From Macrotrachela quadricornifera (Eukaryota; Rotifera; Eurotatoria; Philodinida; Philodinidae), in NCBI GenBank assembly GCA_022393335.1, contig JAJEKB010020795.1:523411-587410 (forward strand): 64,000 nt of DNA, written 5' to 3'. Both the position numbers and the translations under genes were made by a program. The notes below the pieces were generated by a model. The model made no database searches. It saw only the letters and a list, made by a program, of their open reading frames with translations, and was not told the DNA's origin. Positions 50,715-61,837 of the stretch are shown one piece after another (position 1 is the first letter of the stretch; each line of letters opens with the position of its first letter).

Positions 50715-53388
50715 CTTAAAAATAAGTATTAGATTTAAACATCAGTGTAATTTAACATCACTTACTCAAATTTAATAGCAGACAATCGTTTCTTCATATC
50801 ATTAAAATTAAATCGTAATTGTGGTTCATTATACCAACAATCTTTCATGATATCCCAGATTTCTATGTTACATTTATGTGGTTTTGATAATTTCTCACCA
50901 TTTAATTTTTGTCGTCGAATATCATTATCATTTGTATGAGATCCATAAGGAATTTCTCCTTGTGAACAAACTTCCCACATTAAAACACCCATTGAATAAA
51001 CATCAGATAATTCCGAATAATTTGATTGACCTGTACTTTCAATAATTTCTGGTGCAGAATATCGAATTGGAATAGATATTTGCCTATCATTTATAAATGA
51101 TGGATCATTTGTACACATTAAAGAAAAATTTGTTAATTTAACTAAATTATCTTTTGCTTCAAATGAATTCATTTGAAAAACTAAAACATTAGCACAACGT
51201 AAATCACCATGTATAATATCTTTTTCAGTCATATAGATCATAGCTTCAATAATCTGTAAAAAAATTGTAACAAGTATTTTAGCCGATGGTTGAAATTGTT
51301 TATTTTGTAATAATGTTAAAAGATTTCCATGAGGTGCACGTTCTTGTATTAACATTATTGAATGAAGATTAGTTTTAATCAATCCAAAAGTCTGAACAAT
51401 ATGTTTATGAGAACTTAATTCAATATAAAATGAAGCTTCACGTTCTGCTGTTTTTCTATTTATTTCAATTAATATAATTGATGAATGTTTCTTTTTTATC
51501 CATTCAGCATTATAGAATATTTGTCCATGTGTACTATGAAATCGATTACCCATTCTAATATCAGCATCTAGTTCATATTGATATCGGGATCTTTAAAATA
51601 AAAATGATTTATTATATTATACTTTGATAACTTACTCAAAATTAATACTCGAAAGTAATATTTTTATACCATTAAAAGTATGTCGTAATTGTGGTTCATT
51701 ATACCAACAATCTTTAATTATAGACCAAATATATCCATCACACATCCATGGTCTAGGTAATATTTCACTATTTAACTTCATTTGTCGAATTTCTTTGTTA
51801 GATATTGAAGATTCATACGGTGATTTTCCTTGTGAATTAGCTTCTCGCATTAATACACCCATTGAATAAATATCAGATAATTCCGAATAATTTAATCGAC
51901 CAGCACTTCGAAGAATTTCAGGTGCACAATATTGAATTGGAATAGTTAATCGTCTATCATTTGGTAATGATGAATCATTTGGATATACTAAAGAAAAATT
52001 AGTTAATTTAATATAATTTTCTTTAGGATTATTTGAATTCATTTGAAAGACAAGTATATTTGAACAACGTAAATCTCCATGTATCATATTTTTACTAAGA
52101 ATATAAATCATTGCATTAATAATCTGTAAAAAGATTTCAATAAGTACTGTTGTTGATGGTTTAAATTTATTATTAATTAATAATTCTTGAAGATGACCAT
52201 AAGGTGCTCGTTCTTGAAGTAATAAAATTAATCCAAAATTATTTTGAACAAATCCAAATGTATGGATAATATGTGGATGATTATTTAGTTCATCATAAAA
52301 TAATATTTCATATTCTGTTGGTATTTCATCTATTTCAATCATGACAATAGATTTTTCTCGTCTAGATGTCCATTGAGCATTATAAATTTTACGAAATTTA
52401 CCGCCTAGTAAATCATTCCTTGTTACATCAGTATTAAGTTCGAATTTGTAGCCTATAGATGGTCTTAAAAAAAAATATTAATAAAAGTCTATTCAGTAGA
52501 AATTAAAAACTAAATTTCTTACTCATATAATAAAATAGATTGTCGAATATTTGAAGTTTCCGAAGGTTTTATGATCGATAATGTATCTTTAATTTGTTCA
52601 AAATTTGGTCTCCGATCTCGATTATTATCCCAACATGATTCTATAAGAGACCATAATTGATCATCACATATAAATGGACGTGTTAATTTTTTATTATTTA
52701 ATTTAATTTGTTCAACTTGTTGATCATCAGCAATATATGAATATGGTATTTCACTATTTGATAAAGCTTCCCACATTAAAACACCCATTGAATAAACATC
52801 GGATTTTTCTGTATAATTTATTCGATGATTATTTCGAAGTATTTCTAATGCACAATATCGTTTTGGAATAATTGTTAAATTATCAAATGTAGATAAATTT
52901 TTATGTGAATGTGCAAGACCAAAATCAGTTATTTTAATTAAATTATTTTTTGCTATTAATTGATCTAATTTAAATATAAGAATATTTCGACAACCTAAAT
53001 CAGCATGTACAATTGATTTATTAGCAATATAAATCATTCCATCAGCTATTTGTTGAAATATTTCAATTAATATTATTTGTGATAAATGTGTATCAAGTAA
53101 TAATCCAGATAAATCACCATGTAATGCATATTCTTGTATATAGATTATACGTTCAAGATTATTATTTATTGAACCAAATGTATGAATAATATGATTATGA
53201 TTATTTAATTCTTGATAAAAGAATGCTTCACGTTTACCAATATTTGTTATCATTTCAATAATAATACATTTCTCTCTTCGGTTTTCTATCCATTCACCAA
53301 GTGATATTATTTTATCATTTTTTCCATAAATATGATGTAGTTTACGGACATCAATACCAAATTCATATTTTTTTAATTGTATTGACAT
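49877..53388 (-). CDS. Tandem kinase-like protein: four kinase domains, one per exon
   Basis: Four consecutive minus-strand frames are exons of one gene: 53388-52523, 52463-51636, 51590-50766 and 50714-49877. They are separated by introns of 59, 45 and 51 nt. Every junction is the same: GA|GTAAG donor at phase 2, then ...TTAAG|A. The joined product is about 1,118 residues, with four tyrosine-kinase-like folds in a row. Each has HTFG, an H-x-D catalytic loop, SDVYS-x-GVLMWE and a C-lobe ending in a C-x-x-x-x-x-x-R motif. None has a lysine at the VAIK position. The first domain keeps DFG; the other three have NFS instead. I infer a pseudokinase array, perhaps a scaffold or sensor. The fourth exon also ends GA|GTAAGC, so a fifth exon may have been lost. 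Exon-by-exon tandem duplication explains the identical phases. No membrane segment or signal peptide. Confidence 0.8.
50766..51590 (-). CDS. Exon 3 of the tandem kinase gene: domain C (pseudokinase)
   Basis: It begins ESRYQYELDADIRMGNRF. The beta-3 strand is IILIEIN, the loop is HGDLRCAN, DFG is replaced by TNFSL and SAPEII is intact. A stretch identical in domain D (GSHTNDNDIR-like, EVCSQGEIPYGSHT) shows that C and D are the most recent duplicates. It ends LSAIKFE before GTAAGT. Confidence 0.75.
51636..52463 (-). CDS. Exon 2 of the tandem kinase gene: domain B (pseudokinase)
   Basis: It begins EPSIGYKFELN after splicing, and the internal ATG at 52342 is not a true start. The beta-3 strand is IVMIEID (no Lys), the loop is HGDLRCSN, DFG is replaced by TNFSL and APE is intact (CAPEIL). 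It ends LLSSINFE before GTAAGT. Confidence 0.75.
52523..53388 (-). CDS. Exon 1 of the tandem kinase gene: domain A
   Basis: 288 codons from MSIQLKKYEFGIDVRKL. The beta-3 region reads EKCIIIEMI, with Glu where Lys is expected. The catalytic loop is HADLGCRN (H128, D130), the metal motif is DFG (155-157) and ALE stands for APE. It is the most canonical of the four domains and the only one that might bind Mg-ATP. The start is the only ATG upstream of the fold. Confidence 0.75.
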
Positions 53389-54427
53389 TATTTGATTGTA
53401 AATTTATTTTATTAAATTATATTTTTATATATAATTAACAGTGCCATTTCTCAAAGAATTATAATAACATATAATATATTATTGTGTAACTATATATAAC
53501 ACAAAATTAAAAAAAAATATACTATTCTAAATTAACTAAATGTAAATACCTGAATGTTTTATAGTTTGTAGATTTTTATAAGAAAAATTAAGTATCTCCG
53601 CCATTAATTTTGGCATGCAAAATATTACATTCTGTTATCTCTTTCCCTTTTTTTAACTTTCTACACAAACCTTTTTTTTTTTAAAGTCATTATCTCTTAT
53701 CTAATAATAAGCGAAATTATTTTTTTTTAATCGAATCTTTTAACAACTATTTTCGACGATTCATCGCTGGTTCATAAAATTTTAAAAATGTTTTTGATAA
53801 ATAGAAATCGAAGATTATTAGATCAACTACATCGTTTTCTTCATAGATTTTTAAAAACTGAAAAAAATAATTATTTCAATTCGGTTGATTTATTCTTCAG
53901 AAAAAAACCAAAACCTTAACATACCTTTTCATTTACGTATTCGTTGTACTGAAAAAATGAATATAAAAAAAAAAGAAGAGAAAAGATGTCGTTGACTTTT
54001 TATAATTTGCCAGGTTATGTTGATGAAATTTCTTATAGTTACGATGCAGCAAAGAAAAGAAAGTAAGAGTGTAGATTGTTTTGACGACTGATTCATAATT
54101 TTCATTTTTTCCAACAAATTTTGTGATTATGGCAACTTTGAAGAATTCAATGAGTCTATTTAATGATTTTTAGTTTTAAACATATTGTTAAAAATGCAAA
54201 TTATTGAGATTAAATCGTTATATAATCAATTTTCCGTTAAAAATATTTTTAAAAAGTTGATAGAAGTCTGGATCATATAAGATTTCAGAAAACTTACTAA
54301 AGAAATTGATTTAGACAATCTAATTTTATTGTCTCTTTTTCATATAAGCTTATTTATATATAAGAAAAATAGTAAAAATATAGAACTATGGATTGAACTC
54401 TAAAATACATTTTGTTATATATAGCTG
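53389..54427. other. Noncoding spacer, kinase-gene promoter side
   Basis: AT-rich. No gene or paired repeat recognised. The promoter of the minus-strand kinase gene should lie at the left end. Confidence 0.5.
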
Positions 54428-56113
54428 TTATTCAGATTGTGTATGCTGTAATTGATCTCTTGCTTCTTCTCTATTTCTTGGTGTCCATGCAGATAAAGAT
54501 CGAACAAATTCAGTTGTTCCACAATTTCCCCAACAAATCCAACCCCATCCAGATTTTTCATCTAACATTGAACGTCGAACACGAGCACGAAATTCTTTAG
54601 CAAAATCTTTTGTTTCCCATATTGATGATAAATTTAACATTTTTAATATTTTATTGATAATTATTTCAGGTAAACCATAATCATTCCATTGTTGTAATAT
54701 TTGAATAATAAAATCTTTTGAAGCATAAATAATTTCATTTGATGAAATTTCAATTGGTTGTTCAGGATCAACAATAAAAAAATTTAAAAATGTTCGACGA
54801 CAACCATCTTCATGTGTTAAATTTCGAATTTGTTGAAAACGATGTGGAATTGAATTTGAAAATACAATAGCTGTACCAGTCTTAATAGATGATACATAAT
54901 GATCAGTTTCAATTTCATCATAATAATCCCGAGATGCATATTTTGGACGAAATTTTAAAGAGCCACCTTCAAGTTGTTCATCAACATCTAAATAATAAAC
55001 TCCAACAGCAACAATATTTTCTGTTTGTCCTTCAGTATGCCATCGACCAGAATATTTCATACCTACACATGAAAAAAGATAAGATTTAGATACATTTCTT
55101 TTATTTCATTTACCTGATTTTAAATTATAACTTTGTGCTTTAACAATAACTTGTAATTTTTGTTGTTGATTTGAATTAAGTTTAATTAATTTCATTTGTT
55201 CAAACATTGGTAACATTGAATGAAAGATTTTTGCTATATCACCATAACTTTGTTTATATTTTAATAAGGCAGGTAAATGATGAATTGGTGTTTTAATATC
55301 AACTTTTCCATCATGATCAATAATAAATTCTGATGGTACCCATTGATATGTATCTCGTAGTTTTTCATGTTCAGATAAATCATTATATTCTCCATTTGTT
55401 ATATCTCTTTTAAAGCGATGTTGTTGACGTTCGTCATTTTTTAATTGTCTTTTTCGTCTTTCAATCCATCGATCTCTATCAAATGTTGATGGAGGTTTAT
55501 ATGGAAGTAAATCAGGATCAATAATATCTTCAACAGGTGATGGATTTGGATGAAAATCTTGACGTTCTTCATTAAGATTATAAAATACTTTTAAAAGTCG
55601 TTCTCGACATGAATTTTTAATTGGTAAATTTTCATGAATCCATACTGGATAAGTAAGAAAAGCATAACCACCATCACCAAATTCTGTTTCTCGATCACCA
55701 TGTAATCGATAAAAATCAGGTTTATTAATTGTTGTTTCATCAATTATTTCATTTATATCAATTAACCATTTATCATTCCATTTTATCCATTTATAAACCC
55801 AACATGATTTCATTTGTTTTGGTGAATATTTTTCATACATATAATCAGAACATTTATCTATTTCAACTTCTTTTTCATTTAACCAAACATGAATACCTTT
55901 AGATTCTTCAAATTCTATTAAAAATACTCGACAAGGATATTCTTCAATATCATGAGTTTTTCCATAATGACGACGAGATGAAGAAAGTTCTTGTAAAAGT
56001 GTTTGATCAGTTACATGAATTGTAAACCATTTATAAAGATAATCATATAAAATATGTGGTTGAATAGAAATAAAATGATGTTGATCAAGACTGGTAGAGG
56101 TTGTTGTTGCCAT
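54428..56113 (-). CDS. DUF4246 family Fe(II)/2-oxoglutarate-type dioxygenase, two exons
   Basis: Exon 1 (56113 to about 55115) and exon 2 (about 55065 to 54428) join at TCA G|GTAAAT...TAG|GT ATG, giving SGMKYSGRWHTEG and about 545 residues. YQWVPSEFIIDHDGKVDIKT and VIVKAQ are DUF4246 family blocks. Iron ligands are the HTEG motif (H-x-E) and the distal His in IPHRFQQI. The Arg of CRRTFLNFF fits the 2-oxoglutarate-binding arginine. The C-terminus is Trp-rich (GWGWICWGNC). The family is mainly fungal and bacterial, with many copies reported in bdelloids, so horizontal origin followed by intron gain is likely. The substrate is unknown. Codon use and introns match the neighbours. Confidence 0.85.
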
Positions 56114-57983
56114 GAAAGAAAAATGAAGAAAATGTTTTGTAAAGAATGAGGGAAAAATATTTATTTTGTATATGTTGTGAAATTACATGCTATGCAGCAT
56201 GTGAATAAGACAAGGTCATATTAAATGTGATTACATCATGTATTATTGTAAAATCAAATATACGTAAACTTATTCGTTGAATTTGTTGTGATAATGAGTG
56301 GTGCAAAAGTTTCTGAAAAAAATGTTAGGCTTATTTAAAAGTATTCCATATGAGTTAATAATGTTAAATCATGTCTATTTTTGATTAAAAATAGTGAATG
56401 AATCTTTGTAAAAGACTTAAAAAATTAGTGCAGACGGAAAATAACAAGTTTTTACTAACTCCTATAAGTGTTTTTGCAAGGTAAACTCTTCTTCACAAAA
56501 TGTAATGTTGAACTACGCTGTAGCGCTTATTCAAACGAAAGAACAAATATTTTGTCATACGTAAGTTCCTTCCTGTATATAACATTTTTGGTGAAAAAAG
56601 TCGATTTTTCAAAAACGAAGATACAGAAGAAAAAAACGGAAATTAACATATTTCGCTAAAAGATAAAAAAATTTCAAACAATATATGTTGTAAAGCGTTT
56701 TCTATTCTATCCAAGATTATATTAATAATGATACTTTTTTTTTAAGTTTCTATTTGCAATATTGAAAATATAAAGATATGCAGAAAATTTTTTTATTGAA
56801 ACTAATTTTTCAAAGATTATTTCGTTCCTCTCAAACAAAATCTGAGAAATAATTTCTGAGTTCATAATCGGAAAGAGCATCAAATTTTAGTTCTATTTTA
56901 TAGCTTCTCATTCGTCTAGAATATTTTCAAGTAGAATGTTTTCTTTTTTGTACGTTTTTGCAGATTATGAATCAGAGAGGGGCACTAGGCAGGGTAGGGT
57001 GCCCTGCAAATCTGATATAATATACAATTATTTTTATTAATCAAGTTCAATAATAATGATATTTTAAATGGTATTCTGATACATCGTTTTATTTTAATCT
57101 ATGTCACAATAACATTAATTCACAGTTAATATAACAAAACCAACTTCGACTTTATCACGTAGCTGTTGAACTTGTCGTCTAACATATTTATAACATTGAT
57201 CTTTTACATAAATGACCTATAACGTGAATGAAGTAGAGTTGCTGCTACTTGACGTATATCTAATACTAATCATTTCATTTTATAGGGAAAGAAGTCTTTC
57301 ACGAAACTATTTAATATTTAACAAAAACAAATCGAATCATGAAAAATATAAGGAGCTATTCGAAGCATCTGTATCTGGTAACCCATGTTCAAGATCTTCA
57401 TCATTTTTTTGCATACAAATCAACTTTGAATGGTAAAAATGTTTCGGTACAGACAATGTCTACAGTTGGGATGTAGCAATGACCATACACCGCTTCGAGC
57501 AAAGTGAATTTGCTTGAAATTTTTATAGTTGGTAGCCTAGGATGTGAGACTATTTCTATGTAAGTTTGGTCGTGTGGCAAGACTTCTTTGTAGAGATATG
57601 ATGGCATCTTTGAAGAGCAAAATCTGTGAAAAAAATCAAAATTTCGTTGAAAAATTCAAAGATTTAAATTTCTTCGATTAATTTTATCTGCATATCGTTA
57701 AAAATTTTAGGATATGCACAAAATATAGAGATTTTGACACTTTATTCAACCATATATAAAGCGTCTTTCTAAATTTTTGAAATGAGAAACATTATTAGAC
57801 TTCCTTTGAGTTAATAATACCAAGAGATCTTATTTCGTTTTTCAGCATGGTCTTATTTTGGGAATAACTCGGCCGCATCAAAAGTTATTGAGCTAAAAAC
57901 TTTATCACAAATTTATCTCATTAATTTATACTAGTGGACAAAGTTTCATCTCATTTTAAGAACTTTTGAGGAAAACGGCGGTG
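56114..57983. other. Noncoding stretch with one doubtful minus frame
   Basis: The 68-residue minus frame 57607-57401 (MPSYLYKEVLPHDQTYIEIV) has coding-like composition and an acceptor-like TTCAAAG before its ATG. It has no recognisable family and no second exon, so I do not call it as a gene. No repeat pair was recognised. Confidence 0.35.
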
Positions 57984-58290
57984 TCATTTCATTTTCATGA
58001 AGTTCAATATAAGTATACGAAATAAAGTTTTTTTGATCGAATATTGATTACATTTATTAATGTTGACATCGATTCTAATAAATAATTTGATGGAACTTTG
58101 TTTTCTTGCTTCTTTATAATCAAAATTAATTAATTGACTTTCATAGCAATCAAATTCTTTAATCACTTTCAAAGTTAACTCTTCATTACCTTTTCCAATA
58201 ATTCAAATATTCCTGCACTCTAAGACGTTTAAGTTCATAGTCAATCCAACTATTTTCATCAAAAATAATATCATGAATTGATTCAAACAA
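57984..58290 (-). pseudogene. Unrecognised protein fragment with frameshift
   Basis: On the minus strand, ESIHDIIFDENSWIDYELKR, then LRVQEYLNYWK, shifts frame near 58190 to GNEELTLKVIKEFDCYES and QLINFDYKEARKQSS. Both halves have the charged composition of real protein and fit end to end with a single shift. The family is not recognised. Probably a decayed gene copy. Confidence 0.35.
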
Positions 58291-58667
58291 TAAAATAAAA
58301 TCTTATTCGAGTATTTTCTGTTATTTTGAATTGAGAATTCTCTAAATATTAAATCTGATCAAAGTTATTTTTCCATAGAGTAAGTCCAGAACAACATAAA
58401 AACCAATTGAATTCAAGTGATCTTGTATAATTCAATGCAAACAAATAAAAAAAATAAAATATAACATAGCAAAATATTATAAATTTTTATAATAATTTTT
58501 GAAAGTACAAAGAAATATTTGTGCATTTCTCAGTAAACTTTATATGACCATAAAATGATAAGAGACTATTTGTTTGAGTATTATCGTGTAGTGTATTTAA
58601 TCTAGATATAGGATTTAACTATTGATCTATTGAAAACATTAAAAAGAATTTTGTTACATTTTTTGGT

Positions 58668-58840
58668 GTACTCAAAAAGTGAGTACACTTCTAAAATCGG
58701 TTAGTGTGTCCGTCTGGCCGTTTACACGATAACTCTAGAAAACTACATCCGACTGAGCTGAAATTTTGTATACAAAATTGTCTCATCAATATCTCGGTCG
58801 AGTTCGAAGATGAGAATGATCGGCCTAGAAATGGTTGAGT
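58668..58840 (+). repeat. Direct repeat, copy 1 (partner 59669)
   Basis: It begins GTACTCAAAAAGTGAGTACA, itself a palindrome. It runs through CTTCTAAAATCGGTTAGTGT and TCTCATCAATATCTCGGTCG, then GAGTTCGAAG. The second copy at 59669-59835 matches it over about 165 bp. Confidence 0.7.
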
Positions 58841-59059
58841 TATCGAAAAAATTGTCATTATTGACCATACCATCTCTTAGGGGGGGAGGGGTACAGGGAT
58901 TTTTTTCAAGAAAAAAATTTTTCTCAGAATCATTTAGAAAATATATGAATCAACTCAGTTTTTAACGCTGATTCGGAATATGACATTAGTTTTGAACCAA
59001 ACCGTAGTCTTCCGACGAAACATCGCCTAAAAAAGGTCTCAAATGCACAAAATTTGTAT

Positions 59060-59399
59060 GAGGGAATCCATGGAAAACGTTCCACTATATACATGACCAT
59101 CTCAGAATTGGTTCAAACTTTCAGGGTTTATAGAGCTCGACGAGCTGATCATTTTAGTATAAAATAATACTAGGTTTGAATGTACTTTCGCTTAAAAAAA
59201 CCAAGATTTTCCAGTTTTATCATATTTTATGCTAAATTCATATAACTGTATTTTGGCTTGTTTTAAACGAAAGCACATTTAAACCTAGTATTATTTTATA
59301 CCAAAATGATTAGCTCGTCGAGCTCTATAAACCCTAAAAATTTGACCCGATTCTGAGATGGTCGACGTAAATGCGGTACGTTTCCCGTGGATTTCCTCT
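59060..59399. repeat. Foldback repeat with about 140-bp arms
   Basis: The left arm 59060-59203 and right arm 59262-59399 are reverse complements, including TTATAGAGCTCGACGAGCT and TAAAATAATACTAGGTTT on both sides. The spacer is about 58 bp. It lies between the direct repeats at 58668 and 59669, so all may belong to one composite element. Confidence 0.7.
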
Positions 59400-59668
59400 A
59401 TTTAGAAACTAAATTGTCTAGATATGTTTCAAATAACTAGTGGTCTTAGGGTTTCTCAGATGCATGGTTTTTTAGTTAGCAAAAAGAACTATTGAATGGT
59501 AAAAATTCTAATTCGATAGCTATTAATATTGGTAAACTACTATGAAAATACTGACGTCTGTATCTATCGTATATCTCTTATAGATTCATGAGGTTATTTA
59601 CGACCGTATTCCCGCTAGATGCAAACACAAATTCATTCGAAAATAATTTCTCTTGCCTAGTTTTTTAG

Positions 59669-59835
59669 CGTACTCAAAAAGTGAACACACTTCTAGAATC
59701 GGTCAGTGTGTCTGACCGTTTGTTTACATAATAACTTTCGAAAGCAGGGTCGGATCGTGGTGAAATCTTCTATATAGTTTAGTCTCATCAATATCTCAGT
59801 CGAGTTCGAAGTTGAATCTGATTGGACGATCCCAC
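59669..59835 (+). repeat. Direct repeat, copy 2 (partner 58668)
   Basis: It begins CGTACTCAAAAAGTGAACAC with the same following blocks as copy 1 (TCTAGAATCGGTCAGTGTGT, TCTCATCAATATCTCAGTCG). Spacing between copies is 1,001 bp. Confidence 0.7.
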
Positions 59836-59995
59836 TCTGAATTATTGTAAAAATACTGATTTTTCGCTACGTTTTTCAATGGGAAGATCGGTATATCGCC
59901 GTTCTTGTGAGAACCTTTTCTGTTAGAGTCGAATAAAACCCCATTTGTTATACACCATTTGATAGAGAATTTTACACGCTACAAAATAGTATATA

Positions 59996-60560
59996 CGTAG
60001 CGCGTTAGAAAAGTTTCCGGACTGATTTTATTTCAAAACAATAAAAAGCACTGCTGCAGTTGTATTATTGTCTGTGTGTAGTCTAAACAGTCCTCTATCT
60101 ATACACGTGATAACTTCAGTTGAATTGAACATATATATGAAAATATAGAACTACCTTTGAGACCACTATATTTACAGTGACAGAAAATCAAAAATTTGTA
60201 GCATCATTTAGTAATAAAAGTTTTTGTTCTTGGAGGCCATGCTTCATTCAATATTTACAACTATATAGTGACAGTTTATGATGGTCGATATATAGTTTTA
60301 AATATTAAATGAAGCATGGCCTCCAAGAACAAAAACTTTCATTACTAAATGATGCTACAAATTTTTGATTTTGTGTCACTGTAAATATAGTGGTCTCAAA
60401 GGTAGTTCTATATTTTCATATATATGTTCAATTCAACTGAAGCTATCACGTGTATAGATAGAGGACTGTTTGGACTACACACGGACAATAATACAACTGC
60501 AGCAGTGCTTTTTATTGTTTTGGAATAAAACCAGTCCAGGAACTTTTCAAACCGCCCTCA
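59996..60560. mobile_element. Young foldback MITE (565 bp), mariner-like, flanked by TA
   Basis: Arms of about 250 bp (59996-60250 and 60300-60560) are nearly identical inverted copies, with only a handful of differences by eye, around a roughly 50-bp loop. The ends CGTAGCGCGTTAGAAAAGTT and, inverted, TGAGGGCGGTTTGAAAAGTT each abut a TA. This fits Tc1/mariner-type insertion at TA. Frames crossing it (60470-60772) are by-products. High arm identity implies recent formation or correction. Confidence 0.8.
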
Positions 60561-61677
60561 TAATATATAAAGAAATGAGAAAGCTAAGTTGTCTACTTGG
60601 CAAACCTAGTTATGCAGGAAATGGTTCCAACGTTATCAATGGTCTCGTTGATCCACGAGTAGAACTCTATCTTATGATCACAGGTATGTTACGTCGAGGT
60701 TTTCTAGATCGGAGAGCTGGAATCTGTACTCTATTTGTCTCGAGACTCCGCTGGTTGAGCAGTAATCAATAAAAAATCAAGTTATGATAAAAAATAGTTG
60801 TCTTAGAGTATATGAAGGCGGAGAGTTCGAATATGATCTGTGTTCGACCTTAAATCCTCTTGGATGAGCAACAGTTAACAGAAATTGTGCTCATAGAATA
60901 AATTTCTCATAGTAATTTTGATGTCCAGACATTCCTAAATGACTCGTCTCTCTCATACACTTTTTGTAGTACACCTAACTTTCAGATAAAATCCGAAGTT
61001 TCCGCATTTATTTATATGTTAATCTTGAAGAAGATCAAAACTTGGAAGAATAAATGTTCTAATTGACAAACTATTTTAAGAATTATTCAAAAAATAGAAC
61101 AAGTTTTTCATTTATCTCGGATAATGGAAATAGAAAGAAAAAAAAACCTCATCTTTCATATTTCTCAAGAAACAATACAATTAAATAATATTTTTAATTA
61201 TACATGAATCATATATAAAACATATTCATTTTGAAGTTCTAATTACTCAAAAAATATAAAAATTTTTTTTTGAGTTGAATAACTTACAAAAATGTTGTAA
61301 TTTAGTAGAGTGAAAAATAATTAATATTTTTAAATAATCTATTTTAAACTTTTAAGAAATACATAATTTCTTTCATGCTTAGTAATTTTATGGATACTTG
61401 TTACAAATTTTTAGTTGTAATCATAGATTTTTTTTAGAGACTAATGTAATAATTATTGTTCAGAATATAAAATTGAAAATATCAAAATATTTTATGATTG
61501 ATGTTTCAGTGTTGTCACTTATTATAGATATAATTATATATAAATGAATATTTCTTTTCATCATGATAACGTGGTTACAAAAAATTTCGTAAGAGAAATA
61601 TTCGAACCTTTTAAATACAAGTAGCGCTCATCCTACGGATTCGCTGACCCTTTTCTGAAAGAAAATTCAGTGTGATT
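60561..61677. other. Noncoding stretch
   Basis: No gene was recognised. It is AT-rich from 61100 on. Confidence 0.5.
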
Positions 61678-61712
61678 TAGCGGCGTAACCAGGATTTTGG
61701 TCTAGGGGGAGC
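61678..61712. repeat. hAT-type terminal inverted repeat
   Basis: TAGCGGCGTAACCAGGATTT followed by GGTCTAGGGGG matches the widespread hAT end CAGNGGCGTAACCAGGATTT. It marks the 3' end of the minus-strand transposase element. The other end is not in the window. Confidence 0.65.
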
Positions 61713-61837
61713 GGAGCTCCATATACGGTTCTTTGTGTTCTTTTATTTGATTCAATCACTTATTATTTAAGTATTCTTTATATATAAATCAGTAAATATA
61801 CAGTTCATGGTTCAATATTTATTACAGAATAACTTAA

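Noticed and set aside
50762..52342. Three independent kinase genes starting at internal ATGs
   Set aside because: The frames stay open upstream of those ATGs to consistent AG acceptors, and each preceding frame ends at a matching GTAAG donor.
57401..57607. 68-residue minus frame
   Set aside because: Composition is suggestive, but there is no second exon, family or repeat support.
60470..60772. 100-residue plus frame
   Set aside because: Its first third lies in the arm of the young hairpin element and the rest has no motif.
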